Notes under the pieces: model-generated
The model's input: the letters and a program-made list of their open reading frames with translations, nothing else
What the model was told of the DNA's origin: nothing
Database searches by the model: none
Shown here: positions 6,586-14,871 of the stretch, piece by piece
Numbering within the stretch: the stretch's first letter is position 1
Layout of the letters: each line of letters begins with the position of its first letter
Made by a program: the position numbers and the translations under genes
Assembly (NCBI GenBank): GCA_035593725.1
Contig: DAOSZN010000037.1
Coordinates: 1 to 16,003 of the forward strand
From: UBA4971 sp029551185
GTDB taxonomy: Bacteria; Bacillota; SHA-98; UBA4971
Direction: 5' to 3'
Length of the DNA stretch: 16,003 nt

Positions 6586-7713
6586 ATGAAGAAATCTAAC
6601 AGACTGGTTCAATCTCTGTCGCAAGTCGCACTTTTAGCAGGCGCTCTACTCCTAGCTCTCCTGGTAGGCGCGATCCTCATTGCTATAGCGGGTGCAAACC
6701 CACTGGTTGCCTACAAATCAATGTTTCTCGGACCCTTCAGCGGAAAATTCGGAATGACTGAAAGTCTTGTAAAAGCCACGCCCTTGTTACTGGTAGGCCT
6801 TGGAGTGGTAACTTCGTTCCGCAGTGGAATTCTTAATATAGGCGGAGAAGGGCAAATGGTTATGGGAGCGATAGCAGGTGCTGCTGTCGCTCTTGCGTTT
6901 CCGAAATGGCCCGCTGTCATCTTGTTGCCTCTGACGCTGATAGTCAGTGTGCTGGCAGGCGCTGTTTGGGGTGGATTTGCCGGGTGGTTGAAGGCAAAAC
7001 TTGGTGTAAACGAAATACTCAGCACAGTTATGCTGAACTCAATTGCGCTTCAGCTCTGTCTCTATCTTATTAGGGGCCCTATGATAGATCCGGAGGAAAT
7101 AGCCTATGGAACAGGCACACCTCAGACTGCGCAACTCCCAAGGCAAATCTGGATGGCGCGCCTAGTCAAGGGAACGAGGTTTCACTGGGGTTTCTTCCTC
7201 GCGGTAGCCCTTGCGTTTGTCGTATTTATCTTTCTGTGGCGCACCACGATAGGCTATCGTATGCGGGCAGCAGGTGAAGGTCCTGACGCAGCGCGGGCTG
7301 CAGGCATCAATGTCGAGAAATATCAGATTCTTGCTATGGCCATGGCAGGTGGATTTGCAGGGCTTGCCGGTATGGTAGAGGTCCTGGGAGTTCACCGCAG
7401 GGTTCTTGAAGGGCTGTCAGCGGGATATGGATTCAGCGGTATCGTTGTAGCGCTCTTCGGCAGGTTACACCCGATAGGCGCTATTCCGGCTGCAATTCTT
7501 TTTGGCATGCTTACGCTGGGCGCTGATATGATGCAGCGGGCAGTGGCTATTCCGGCTGCCATTGTCATGGCAATTCAAGGCCTTGTAGTTCTCTTTGTTG
7601 TGGGCAGTGATATCTTTGTAAGACATCCGGAGATTTGGCGTCGGTGGTTCAGGAAGAAGGACCCGGATACGCTAGGGAGGTTGGAGGCAGACAGTGCAGG
7701 GAATCGTAATTAG
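6586..7713 (+). CDS. ABC transporter permease, NupP-like (BMP family importer)
   Basis: Integral membrane permease of the branched-chain/ribose/nucleoside type (Pfam BPD_transp_2), 375 aa. It has a short basic N-terminus and about eight or nine hydrophobic helices. The family motif LNIGGEGQMVMG is at about residues 82-93, LGVNEILSTVMLN at about 144-156, and the cytoplasmic coupling loop GEGPDAARAAGI before the last helices. It resembles NupP of the Bacillus guanosine importer more than RbsC. The ATG at 6586 has GAGGAG 8 nt upstream. It is the first gene of the importer operon and its last 20 nt overlap the second permease, which suggests translational coupling. Purine nucleosides are the likely substrate by family; the window holds no nucleoside-degrading gene to confirm this. 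Confidence 0.9.
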   Translation: MKKSNRLVQSLSQVALLAGALLLALLVGAILIAIAGANPLVAYKSMFLGPFSGKFGMTESLVKATPLLLVGLGVVTSFRSGILNIGGEGQMVMGAIAGAAVALAFPKWPAVILLPLTLIVSVLAGAVWGGFAGWLKAKLGVNEILSTVMLNSIALQLCLYLIRGPMIDPEEIAYGTGTPQTAQLPRQIWMARLVKGTRFHWGFFLAVALAFVVFIFLWRTTIGYRMRAAGEGPDAARAAGINVEKYQILAMAMAGGFAGLAGMVEVLGVHRRVLEGLSAGYGFSGIVVALFGRLHPIGAIPAAILFGMLTLGADMMQRAVAIPAAIVMAIQGLVVLFVVGSDIFVRHPEIWRRWFRKKDPDTLGRLEADSAGNRN

Positions 7714-8626
7714 TGATGTAATTATCGGAATTCTCGCGACCGGTGTCAGGTTGCTTGCGCCGTTTCTGTTCGCTTCATTAGGCGAGATGTTCTGTCAACG
7801 TTCAGGCGTCTTCAACCTGGGTGTTGAAGGGATTATGATGATGGGCGCGTTCGTTGGGTTTTTCGTCACCCTACGGTTGGGGAATCCCTATCTGGGTGTT
7901 GTTATGGCTATCTTGGCAGGAATTGTCTTAGGTTTGCTGATGGCTTTAATAAGCGTTACCATGCAGGCGCCTCAGGGGATCAGCGGAATCGGCTTACATA
8001 TGTTTTGCTGGGGATTATCAGGCCTCCTCTTTCGTGTATATGTAGGCTTTATAACATCCATAGATGGATTCAAGCCTCTTCCGATTCCTGGTTTAGCAGA
8101 CATCCCTGTCTTAGGGCCTATCCTGTTTCAGCATAATTGGATGGTGTACCTGTCTATTCTCTTTGTGCCGATATCTTGGTTTGTTTTGTTTAAGACCAAC
8201 TGGGGATTGAAGGTTCGTGCAGTGGGAGTTGCTCCTCAGGCTGCAGATACCCTTGGGGTTAATGTAAACGCAGTGCGTTACCAGTGTTTAATGTTAGGAG
8301 GAGCGCTGGCCGGTTTGGCAGGGGCATTTCTTACAGTGGGGCAGGCGAACATGTACGCTGACAATATTACTGCAGGCCGTGGTTTCATTGCAGTAGCACT
8401 CGTGTATTTCGGCAGGTGGAATCCGGTCGGCATCCTCCTTGGTTCTCTTCTGTTTAGCATGATGAATTCATTGCAACTCTGGATTCAGGTCTTAGGCATC
8501 AATTTCCCCTACGAATTTGCAGTCATTCTACCATACGTCGTGACAATTGCTGCACTTGCAGTAGCTGTAAAGAATGTGTGGGCGCCCACAGCCCTTGGCA
8601 AGCCTTTCAGAAGGGAATCCATATAG
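7694..8626 (+). CDS. ABC transporter permease, NupQ-like (BMP family importer)
   Basis: Second permease of the importer (BPD_transp_2), 310 aa, pairing with the upstream one to form the transmembrane channel. It starts at GTG 7694, with GGAGG 6 nt upstream, inside the end of the first permease. The hallmark SGVFNLGVEGIMMMGAF is at about residues 37-53, and the coupling loop AVGVAPQAADTLGVNV at about 177-192, followed by the helix ALAGLAGAFLTVG. About eight to ten hydrophobic segments are visible. Length is close to the 319 aa of Bacillus NupQ. A 174-nt gap follows before the binding protein; it has no clear terminator, so transcription probably continues. Confidence 0.9.
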   Translation: MQGIVISDVIIGILATGVRLLAPFLFASLGEMFCQRSGVFNLGVEGIMMMGAFVGFFVTLRLGNPYLGVVMAILAGIVLGLLMALISVTMQAPQGISGIGLHMFCWGLSGLLFRVYVGFITSIDGFKPLPIPGLADIPVLGPILFQHNWMVYLSILFVPISWFVLFKTNWGLKVRAVGVAPQAADTLGVNVNAVRYQCLMLGGALAGLAGAFLTVGQANMYADNITAGRGFIAVALVYFGRWNPVGILLGSLLFSMMNSLQLWIQVLGINFPYEFAVILPYVVTIAALAVAVKNVWAPTALGKPFRRESI

Positions 8627-8800
8627 AGCAGTAAACGTCGAGGTGACAATGGACAGAGTAGGAAAAGGTGTTCTTAACGCATTCGGGCATTACAAGTCGG
8701 TCTCCTGATGTATGGGTAAGAGTGGGAAGCAAGTAAATTCTTAGTGTAGAAATCAGCAGGCTTATGTTACCTTAGCAACGAATGAGAGGAGGAAATTCTT

Positions 8801-9802
8801 ATGAAGAGATTTACCAAGGGACTGACAGCAGTTTTTGTTTTGGTGTTACTTGTTGGTGTGTGTGTTGGGTTTGGCGAGGCAAGCAGTAAAGTCCGTATCG
8901 CTTTGGTTCTCGCAAGTACGACAGACGACATGGCTTGGAGTCAGTCCATGTATGACGCCCTTCTTGCCCTGCAAAAACAGTTGGGCAAGGACAAAATGGA
9001 GCTGGTAGTCAGTGAGAGGCTAGGGAATCCGGTGGATGCCGGAGCCGCAATTCGACAATACGCTGACCAGGGGTTCGACATAGTTATTGCTCACGGAGCG
9101 CAGTTCCAGTCCGTAGTATTTGAGGTAGCGGAAGACTTTCCCAAGACTTCGTTTGCGTACGGCAGTGCATTCAAGACCGCTCCGAACGTATTCGCGTATG
9201 AGCCTTTGGCCCAGCAAGGAGCATACCTCAACGGCTTGCTGGCCGGGTATATGACAAAGACAGGGATAGTAGCAGTTGTTGGCCCTGTGGAGTCAGGTGA
9301 CGCAGTGAAGTATAACTATGGATTTGAGCAAGGAGTCCGTGCCGCGAATCCTAAAGCGAATTTCAGGATTGCATATACGGGGTCATTTGGTGACGTAGTA
9401 GGTGCAGGCGAGTTGGCAAAGGTCCATATGGATGCAGGAGCGGATTTCTTGACAGGTTCTTCCCAACAAGCAGTTGGAGCGGTTAGAGCGTGTGCCGAGA
9501 GGCCCGGGGTATACTGGCTTGCCACTGACATGGATCAGAGTTCCCTCGCTCCTGATAAGGTCCTTGCTTCTCAGGTTTACCATTGGGAGAAGCTTGTTTC
9601 CCATATGCTTGACTTGCGAGCTCAGGGTATTATAGGAGGTCAGCATCTCTATCTGTCATTCGCAGACGGCACCTTGGAGTTTAGGGTTTCTCCGAAGCTA
9701 GCTGACAAGATCCCTGCCGATGTAATGAGCAAGATCGAAAAGGCGAAACAGGAAATCATTGATGGGACTCTTGTCATTGAGCTACCCAAGGGTACTAAGT
9801 AA
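8801..9802 (+). CDS. BMP-family substrate-binding protein of the importer
   Basis: Extracytoplasmic solute-binding protein of the basic membrane protein family (Bmp, PnrA/NupN-like), 333 aa, which captures nucleosides for the permeases. The ATG at 8801 is preceded by GAGAGGAGGAAATTCTT. A signal peptide covers residues 1-28 (MKRFTKG, then a hydrophobic core). Family motifs are TTDDMAWSQSMYDALL near residue 40, GDAVKYNYGFEQGVRAANP in the middle, and ATDMDQSSLAPDKVLASQVYHW in the C-terminal lobe. The only Cys near the cleavage site is in LVGVCVGFG, a poor lipobox because Val precedes it. It is therefore unclear whether it is a lipoprotein, which a Gram-positive cell would need to keep it at the membrane, or a freely secreted or periplasmic protein. 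It is placed third rather than first in the operon. Confidence 0.9.
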   Translation: MKRFTKGLTAVFVLVLLVGVCVGFGEASSKVRIALVLASTTDDMAWSQSMYDALLALQKQLGKDKMELVVSERLGNPVDAGAAIRQYADQGFDIVIAHGAQFQSVVFEVAEDFPKTSFAYGSAFKTAPNVFAYEPLAQQGAYLNGLLAGYMTKTGIVAVVGPVESGDAVKYNYGFEQGVRAANPKANFRIAYTGSFGDVVGAGELAKVHMDAGADFLTGSSQQAVGAVRACAERPGVYWLATDMDQSSLAPDKVLASQVYHWEKLVSHMLDLRAQGIIGGQHLYLSFADGTLEFRVSPKLADKIPADVMSKIEKAKQEIIDGTLVIELPKGTK

Positions 9803-9848
9803 CGAGCAGAGGCTTACAGCACGCGAGGTACGGCTGGGTTAGTTCCCG

Positions 9849-9866
9849 GCCGGTTCTCCTGCCGGC
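9849..9866 (+). other. intercistronic hairpin between binding protein and ATPase genes
   Basis: GCCGG (9849-9853) can pair with CCGGC (9862-9866) around an 8-nt loop. There is no T-run, so it is not an intrinsic terminator. Such hairpins often protect the upstream message and let binding protein exceed ATPase; that is an inference only. Confidence 0.35.
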
Positions 9867-9973
9867 ATGGATGGGGTATCCCGGCCTTAGGTATGGATTA
9901 TGCGCCAAGCGTGTTGAAGATTCACGGCATCAGCTTTGAGCAAAAACAGGATCCGGGTAGGTGTCGAATTACT

Positions 9974-11548
9974 ATGGAGTCACAAGAGGGGCTTCGGATT
10001 AAGGACGTAAAGATGCAGGGGATTGTCAAGACCTTCCCCGGTGTTTTGGCCAATGATCATGTTGACATAGATGTTCATGCCGGGGAGGTCCTTGCCCTCC
10101 TAGGTGAAAACGGGGCAGGCAAAACCACGCTTATGAAAGTGCTATATGGTCTTTACCGGCCCGACAGCGGTGAGATACTCATCAATGACGAACCGGTAAG
10201 CATCTCCTCCCCGCGCGATGCTATTGACCTTGGAATCGGCATGGTGCACCAGCACTTTATGTTGGTTCCCAGTCTGACTGTAACAGAGAACGTGGTGCTC
10301 GGCCTTAGATCCTCCCGCGGCCCCTTGCTGGACTTAGAGTCTGCCGCAAAGCGCATAGAGGAGCTTGCGTCCAGATATAGTCTGGCAGTGGATCCCTACT
10401 CTCCGGTTTGGCAGCTCAGTATTGGAGAGCAGCAGCGCGTGGAGATTATCAAGGCCCTTTATCGAGGGGCTGAGCTTCTCATTATGGATGAACCTACTGC
10501 TGTTCTTACTCCCCAGGAGGCAGACGAACTCATCAGGGTTATGAGGGGGATGGCAGACTCAGGACGGGCTATCATACTCATAACCCATAAGCTCCATGAG
10601 GTGATGGCTGTAAGTGACCGTGTCACTGTTCTTCGTAACGGTAGACTTGTAGATACTGTGTTGACAAAGGATGCGAACGAGAAACTACTGGCTCAAATGA
10701 TGGTTGGGCGTGATATTCCCCAGACGTTGCGCACTGATGAAACGTCCCAAGGGGATCCTGTTCTTGTTCTGGACGATGTTTGGGCGGACAGCGACAAAGG
10801 GCCGCCGGCGTTGCGAGGACTGTCTCTGGAAGTGCGTGAAGGTGAAATCCTGGGAATTGCCGGTGTATCCGGCAACGGCCAGAGGGAGATGGCAGAGGTT
10901 ATTGCAGGCCTTCGCAAGATTTCTTCCGGTTCTGTCCGACTGAAAGGCGAGGATATGACAAATTCGACACCGGCTAAGATGATTCAGGCAGGACTTGGAT
11001 ATATTCCTGAAGACCGTATTGTCGACGGGATTGTTCAGTCGTTTTCTGTAGAGGAGAATCTGATTCTCAAGGATCATCATAAACCGCCGTTCAGCCACGG
11101 GATTTTTCTTCAGAAAGACGCTATAAGTGAGTTTGCCAAGGAGATGGTTGAAATCTACGATATTAGGACCCCTAGCATTGATACTCAGGCATCTCATTTA
11201 TCAGGCGGAAACATCCAGCGTCTGATCCTGGCAAGAGACATATCGAGGAATCCTGCTTGCTTGCTGGCATGCTATCCCAGTCGAGGGTTGGATATTGCTG
11301 CCACTGAGTACGTACGTAAGAAACTTCTGGATGTACGGGCTGCAGGATGCGCTATTATCCTTATTTCTGAGGAGCTTGAAGAAATCTTTAACCTCAGCGA
11401 CCGTGTAGCTGTGCTGTATGAGGGGCAGATAGTCAAAGTCGCAGACGTTGACGACGTGACCCTTGACGAGATTGGATTGCTGATGGCAGGAGCAGGCCTG
11501 ACTGAAACGGATGACGGTAATAGCCGGGAGCTTGTGGACATGATATAG
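9974..11548 (+). CDS. ABC importer ATPase with two nucleotide-binding domains (NupO-like)
   Basis: Energising subunit of the importer: two fused ABC domains, as in RbsA and NupO. Domain 1 has Walker A GENGAGKTT (residues 44-52), signature LSIGEQQR, Walker B LLIMDEPT (D172, E173) and the H-loop ITHK, and is catalytically complete. Domain 2 has a degenerate Walker A (GVSGNGQRE), signature LSGGNIQR, and a Walker B without the catalytic Glu (LLACYPSRGLDI). This is the usual asymmetry of the family. The start is uncertain: ATG 9974 gives a normal N-terminus before LRIKDVKMQGIVKTFPG (524 aa) but has only a weak GGTG site. The frame opens at ATG 9893 (551 aa) with no ribosome binding site. ATG 10013 has AAGGA at 7 nt but would cut into the first strand. 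It is the last gene of the operon; a small hairpin TCCGG/CCGGA (11551-11567) follows the stop. Confidence 0.9.
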   Translation: MESQEGLRIKDVKMQGIVKTFPGVLANDHVDIDVHAGEVLALLGENGAGKTTLMKVLYGLYRPDSGEILINDEPVSISSPRDAIDLGIGMVHQHFMLVPSLTVTENVVLGLRSSRGPLLDLESAAKRIEELASRYSLAVDPYSPVWQLSIGEQQRVEIIKALYRGAELLIMDEPTAVLTPQEADELIRVMRGMADSGRAIILITHKLHEVMAVSDRVTVLRNGRLVDTVLTKDANEKLLAQMMVGRDIPQTLRTDETSQGDPVLVLDDVWADSDKGPPALRGLSLEVREGEILGIAGVSGNGQREMAEVIAGLRKISSGSVRLKGEDMTNSTPAKMIQAGLGYIPEDRIVDGIVQSFSVEENLILKDHHKPPFSHGIFLQKDAISEFAKEMVEIYDIRTPSIDTQASHLSGGNIQRLILARDISRNPACLLACYPSRGLDIAATEYVRKKLLDVRAAGCAIILISEELEEIFNLSDRVAVLYEGQIVKVADVDDVTLDEIGLLMAGAGLTETDDGNSRELVDMI

Positions 11549-11550
11549 AA

Positions 11551-11567
11551 TCCGGGCATGCACCGGA
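11551..11567 (+). other. small hairpin after the importer ATPase gene
   Basis: TCCGG (11551-11555) and CCGGA (11563-11567) flank the 7-nt loop GCATGCA. It begins 3 nt after the stop codon. No T-run follows, so it is not a standard terminator, but it may protect the 3' end. Confidence 0.3.
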
Positions 11568-11713
11568 AATGAGCTAATGAGTCAGTGTAGAGATTGAGCA
11601 AGCATAATGAGTTGCTGTTGTGCCGGAAGATAAGAAGAAGCAAGATCCATTACTGTTCAGCGCTTGAAGATAAGTCACCCGGCGTCATAATGCCGGAATA
11701 GGGTATGGATACT

Positions 11714-11775
11714 AAAATGGGTGACGGGCAGTCATATGTCATAGCATGACCTATGATTGCAACGTGACCCATTTT
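11714..11775 (+). other. large imperfect hairpin in the gap before the P-type ATPase gene
   Basis: AAAATGGGT (11714-11722) pairs perfectly with ACCCATTTT (11767-11775). Inside, ACG/CGT, GCA/TGC and the 7-bp arm ending TCATAG/CTATGA (11739-11744 with 11751-11756) continue the stem, with a 6-nt apical loop. The T stretch after it is broken (TTTTGCTGTTTG). It could be the terminator of the importer operon, possibly bidirectional because of the A-rich start, or a leader structure of the ATPase gene. The rest of the 11549-11905 gap holds a smaller hairpin, CCGGC/GCCGG (11679-11696), and no recognisable gene. Confidence 0.45.
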
Positions 11776-11905
11776 GCTGTTTGTGTGGAGGAATTGGCGC
11801 ATCCTGCGACGAAACAAAAAGGATACTATAGTCGTTTAGACAAGCAGTAAAGTAGATATCTGTCTTGATGTTTACAAGTTAAAGAGTATTGAGGAGGTTA
11901 TTGAT

Positions 11906-14707
11906 ATGGAGGCGGTAACGCCTTTGAATCAGGATTTGGATGGGGACTTGAGCCACGAGTGGCACAGAATGAGCATAGATGGGGCTCTTAGAATCCTTGA
12001 GACTGACGGCAAGGAAGGCCTTTCAAGTGTTGAGGCCAAATCCCGATTGGAACGCTACGGTCCCAATGCCCTCGCGGAAGAAGAGGAAAAGACCTTGCTT
12101 CAGATGTTTATTGACCAGTTTAAGGATTTTCTTGTTCTTATACTTGTCGCTTCAACTGTTATCGCTGCGATAATGGGAGAATGGATAGACGCGTCAGTAA
12201 TCATGGCAATTCTGATCCTTAATGCGATCATGGGCGTAGTGCAGGAAGGGCGGGCAGGTAAAGCCCTTGCTGCACTCAAGAAGATGGCAGTCCCAGTCGC
12301 TACTGTGGTTCGGGACAGGCGCGTCCAGAAGATTTCGTCAGAAGAGCTTGTTCCGGGCGATGTGGTCTTGCTTCAGGCAGGCGACCTCGTCCCTGCTGAC
12401 TTAAGGCTCATTGAGACTGTGAATACACAGATAGATGAGTCTGCGCTAACAGGGGAATCTGTGCCTGTGGAAAAAGATGCATCACGTGTCTTTGACGGTG
12501 AAACCTCCTTGGGTGACCGGGCAAACCTGGCCTATTTCGGGACAGTAGTCACCTACGGGCGTGGAGCAGGCGTTGTTACATCCACAGGAATGGCAACTGA
12601 AATAGGTAAAATCGCAAAGATGGTCTCTGCGCAGATTGAAGAGGATACTCCGCTTCAGAAGAAGTTGGCTGAATTCGGAAAGCTCTTGGGCTTTGGGGCG
12701 CTCGCAATTTGTGCTTTGGTTTTCGTCTTGGGTTTAATAGGCGGAGAACCTGCGTTCAATATGTTCATGACAGCAGTGAGCCTGGCAGTAGCTGCTATAC
12801 CCGAGGGATTGCCTGCTGTCGTCACTATTGTGCTTGCCCTCGGCGTGCAGCGAATGATTACATGCAATGCGATTGTTCGGAGGCTGCCTGCTGTTGAGAC
12901 TCTCGGATGTGTTACCTACATTTGCTCTGATAAGACCGGGACATTAACAGAGAACAAGATGACTGTAAGAGACGTGTTCCTTGCGTCCGGGCGACATATC
13001 CGGGTAACCGGGACAGGCTATGCCCCTCAGGGTGAATTCGTTGAGGGGGAAGAGGCAGTGAAGGCTGACCATGAGCTCCTGAGGCTGCTGGATATTGCTG
13101 CAGGCTGCAACGATGCTTCAATTGTACAAGAGGAAGGGGTCACAGCAGGAGGGACCACTACTATCTGGTCTGTCGTGGGAGACCCTACCGAAGGCGCGCT
13201 TGTAACCCTGGCTGCCAAGGGAAATAGGGATAAGGCTACCGCTCAGTCGCTGTTCCCACGTATAGGGGAGCTTCCGTTCGACTCGGACAGGAAGCGTATG
13301 ACTACGCTCCACCGCCTCAATGTGGATTGGGGCCCGTGGACCTGCGGGGATGTTGCCGCATTCGTCAAAGGCGCTCCTGACATTCTACTTTCCTTAAGTT
13401 CGTTCTACTTTGACGGTAATGACATATGCCCGCTTTCAGACGAAAGGATCGAATCCATGCTTAGGCTCGTAGACGAAATGGGCAGGAGCGGCCTGCGAGT
13501 CCTCGGTTTTGCTGCAAGGAGATTGGAAGGCTTGCCCTCAAAACTACGTTCTGAAGATATAGAGAACGGGCTGGTTTTTGTAGGTCTTGTCGGCATGATT
13601 GATCCTGTTCGTCCTGAGGTTGTGGAAGCAATAAAGGTATCAAAAAAAGCCGGAGTCACTCCTGTAATGGTCACAGGTGATTATCCGCATACTGCTCAGG
13701 CCATCGCTATGGAGTTGGGGATGTTTGAGGAAGGAGCGAGGATTGTCACAGGCGCCGAGCTTGACAAGATGGATCAGGCTGAACTCGAGGAAATTGCAAA
13801 GGATATCAGGGTCTACGCAAGAGTGTCTCCTGAGCACAAACTCAGGCTTGTGCATGCTCTGAAGAAGCATGATGAAATTGTCGCAATGCTGGGAGACGGG
13901 GTCAATGATGCCCCTGCGCTGGGCGCGGCTGACATCGGAGTGGCTATGGGCCTTTCCGGGACTGAGGTTGCAAAAGGCGCATCTGACATGGTGCTGACTG
14001 ACGATAATTTTGCGAGTATAGTCGCAGCCATAGAACAGGGTAGGATCATTTTTGAGAACATAAGAAAATCTATCATTTATCTCCTATCGTGCAACATCGG
14101 CGAGCTGATGATATTCTTTGTAGCAATCTTGGCCAAGCTGGGGAATCCTCTGGTGCCTGTACAAATCCTCATGATAAACTTGGTTACTGACGGGCTTCCT
14201 GCACTTGCGCTTGGCATGGATCCGTCAGAGGAAGGAATAATGGATATTCCGCCGAGGGATACGAAAGAAGGCATCCTGTCGAAATCCATAGCAATCAGGA
14301 TGTTTATAGTCGGCATGGCTATAGTCGTTGCTACCCTTTGGCCTTATGTTACACTGCTTAAGTCAGGCGCTCCACTGGAGGTAGCTAGGACTTCTGCTTT
14401 TGCCGTATTGGGATTCTCTGAGCTCTTAAGGGCTTTGAGTTCGCGGTCAGAACGGCATCCTATATGGCATGCGAAACCTAAGGAAAATCCACAGCTTCTG
14501 GCTGCAGTGGCAGTGTCAGCCCTCTTACTGCTTATCAGTATAGAGGTGCCGTGGTTTGCTCAGATCTTTGATGCAGTGCCTCTTGGGGCTGCAGAGTGGA
14601 GAATGGTTGCTATCGCCAGTTTCAGTCCCATGGTCATCGCAGAGGTAATGAAGCTCGTAGGGATGGCGTCTTCAACACGTAGGCGCGAAGCCCTTGAGAT
14701 TAGGTGA
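11906..14707 (+). CDS. P-type Ca2+ ATPase (SERCA/PMR1-like, type IIA)
   Basis: ATP-driven cation pump in the cytoplasmic membrane, 933 aa, expected to export Ca2+. The ATG at 11906 has GAGGAGG 8 nt upstream. Domains in order: Cation_ATPase_N (about 18-90), membrane helices 1-2, actuator with TGES, helices 3-4 with PEGLP (E300), phosphorylation site D342 in SDKTGTLT, nucleotide-binding domain with KGAPD, hinge GDGVNDAPAL, and helices 5-10. The Ca2+-binding residues of SERCA are all visible: E300 (E309), N730 and E733 (N768, E771), N758, T761 and D762 in NLVTDGLP (N796, T799, D800), and E839 (E908) in helix 8. Many bacterial pumps keep only site II, so this one is predicted to carry two Ca2+ per cycle. 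Na+/K+ or Mn2+ specificity is less likely. It stands alone between two long gaps. Confidence 0.93.
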   Translation: MEAVTPLNQDLDGDLSHEWHRMSIDGALRILETDGKEGLSSVEAKSRLERYGPNALAEEEEKTLLQMFIDQFKDFLVLILVASTVIAAIMGEWIDASVIMAILILNAIMGVVQEGRAGKALAALKKMAVPVATVVRDRRVQKISSEELVPGDVVLLQAGDLVPADLRLIETVNTQIDESALTGESVPVEKDASRVFDGETSLGDRANLAYFGTVVTYGRGAGVVTSTGMATEIGKIAKMVSAQIEEDTPLQKKLAEFGKLLGFGALAICALVFVLGLIGGEPAFNMFMTAVSLAVAAIPEGLPAVVTIVLALGVQRMITCNAIVRRLPAVETLGCVTYICSDKTGTLTENKMTVRDVFLASGRHIRVTGTGYAPQGEFVEGEEAVKADHELLRLLDIAAGCNDASIVQEEGVTAGGTTTIWSVVGDPTEGALVTLAAKGNRDKATAQSLFPRIGELPFDSDRKRMTTLHRLNVDWGPWTCGDVAAFVKGAPDILLSLSSFYFDGNDICPLSDERIESMLRLVDEMGRSGLRVLGFAARRLEGLPSKLRSEDIENGLVFVGLVGMIDPVRPEVVEAIKVSKKAGVTPVMVTGDYPHTAQAIAMELGMFEEGARIVTGAELDKMDQAELEEIAKDIRVYARVSPEHKLRLVHALKKHDEIVAMLGDGVNDAPALGAADIGVAMGLSGTEVAKGASDMVLTDDNFASIVAAIEQGRIIFENIRKSIIYLLSCNIGELMIFFVAILAKLGNPLVPVQILMINLVTDGLPALALGMDPSEEGIMDIPPRDTKEGILSKSIAIRMFIVGMAIVVATLWPYVTLLKSGAPLEVARTSAFAVLGFSELLRALSSRSERHPIWHAKPKENPQLLAAVAVSALLLLISIEVPWFAQIFDAVPLGAAEWRMVAIASFSPMVIAEVMKLVGMASSTRRREALEIR

Positions 14708-14782
14708 GGTTCCGGTTCCATGGCTGTTGGTTGGCTAATGGTCGGATAAAGCTACCTGGTTGGATGGAGGTTTGTAGATTAC

Positions 14783-14852
14783 TGAAGCTTTGTGTCCGGA
14801 AGGGGCTCTACAAGTAGACGGAGCTAGGCGGAGCTTCATAGTAAGATGAAGC
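14783..14852 (+). promoter_or_regulatory. competing inverted repeats upstream of the methyltransferase gene
   Basis: GCTTCAT (14833-14839) and ATGAAGC (14846-14852) form a perfect 7-bp hairpin with a 6-nt loop, ending right next to the GAGGTGA that may serve as ribosome binding site. The same AGCTTCA (14832-14838) can instead pair with TGAAGCT at 14783-14789. The two pairings exclude each other, as in an attenuator or translational switch. It may be coincidence; no T-run is present. Confidence 0.3.
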
Positions 14853-14871
14853 GAGGTGACTCACGGGGGTA

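Noticed and set aside
8649..8708. 19-codon ORF in the gap before the binding-protein gene
   Set aside because: The GAGGTGA site is only about 3 nt from the ATG and the product has no recognisable feature; most likely chance.
11549..11905. Mn2+ yybP-ykoY riboswitch before the P-type ATPase
   Set aside because: The conserved GGGGAGUAG-type segments are absent; only generic hairpins were seen.
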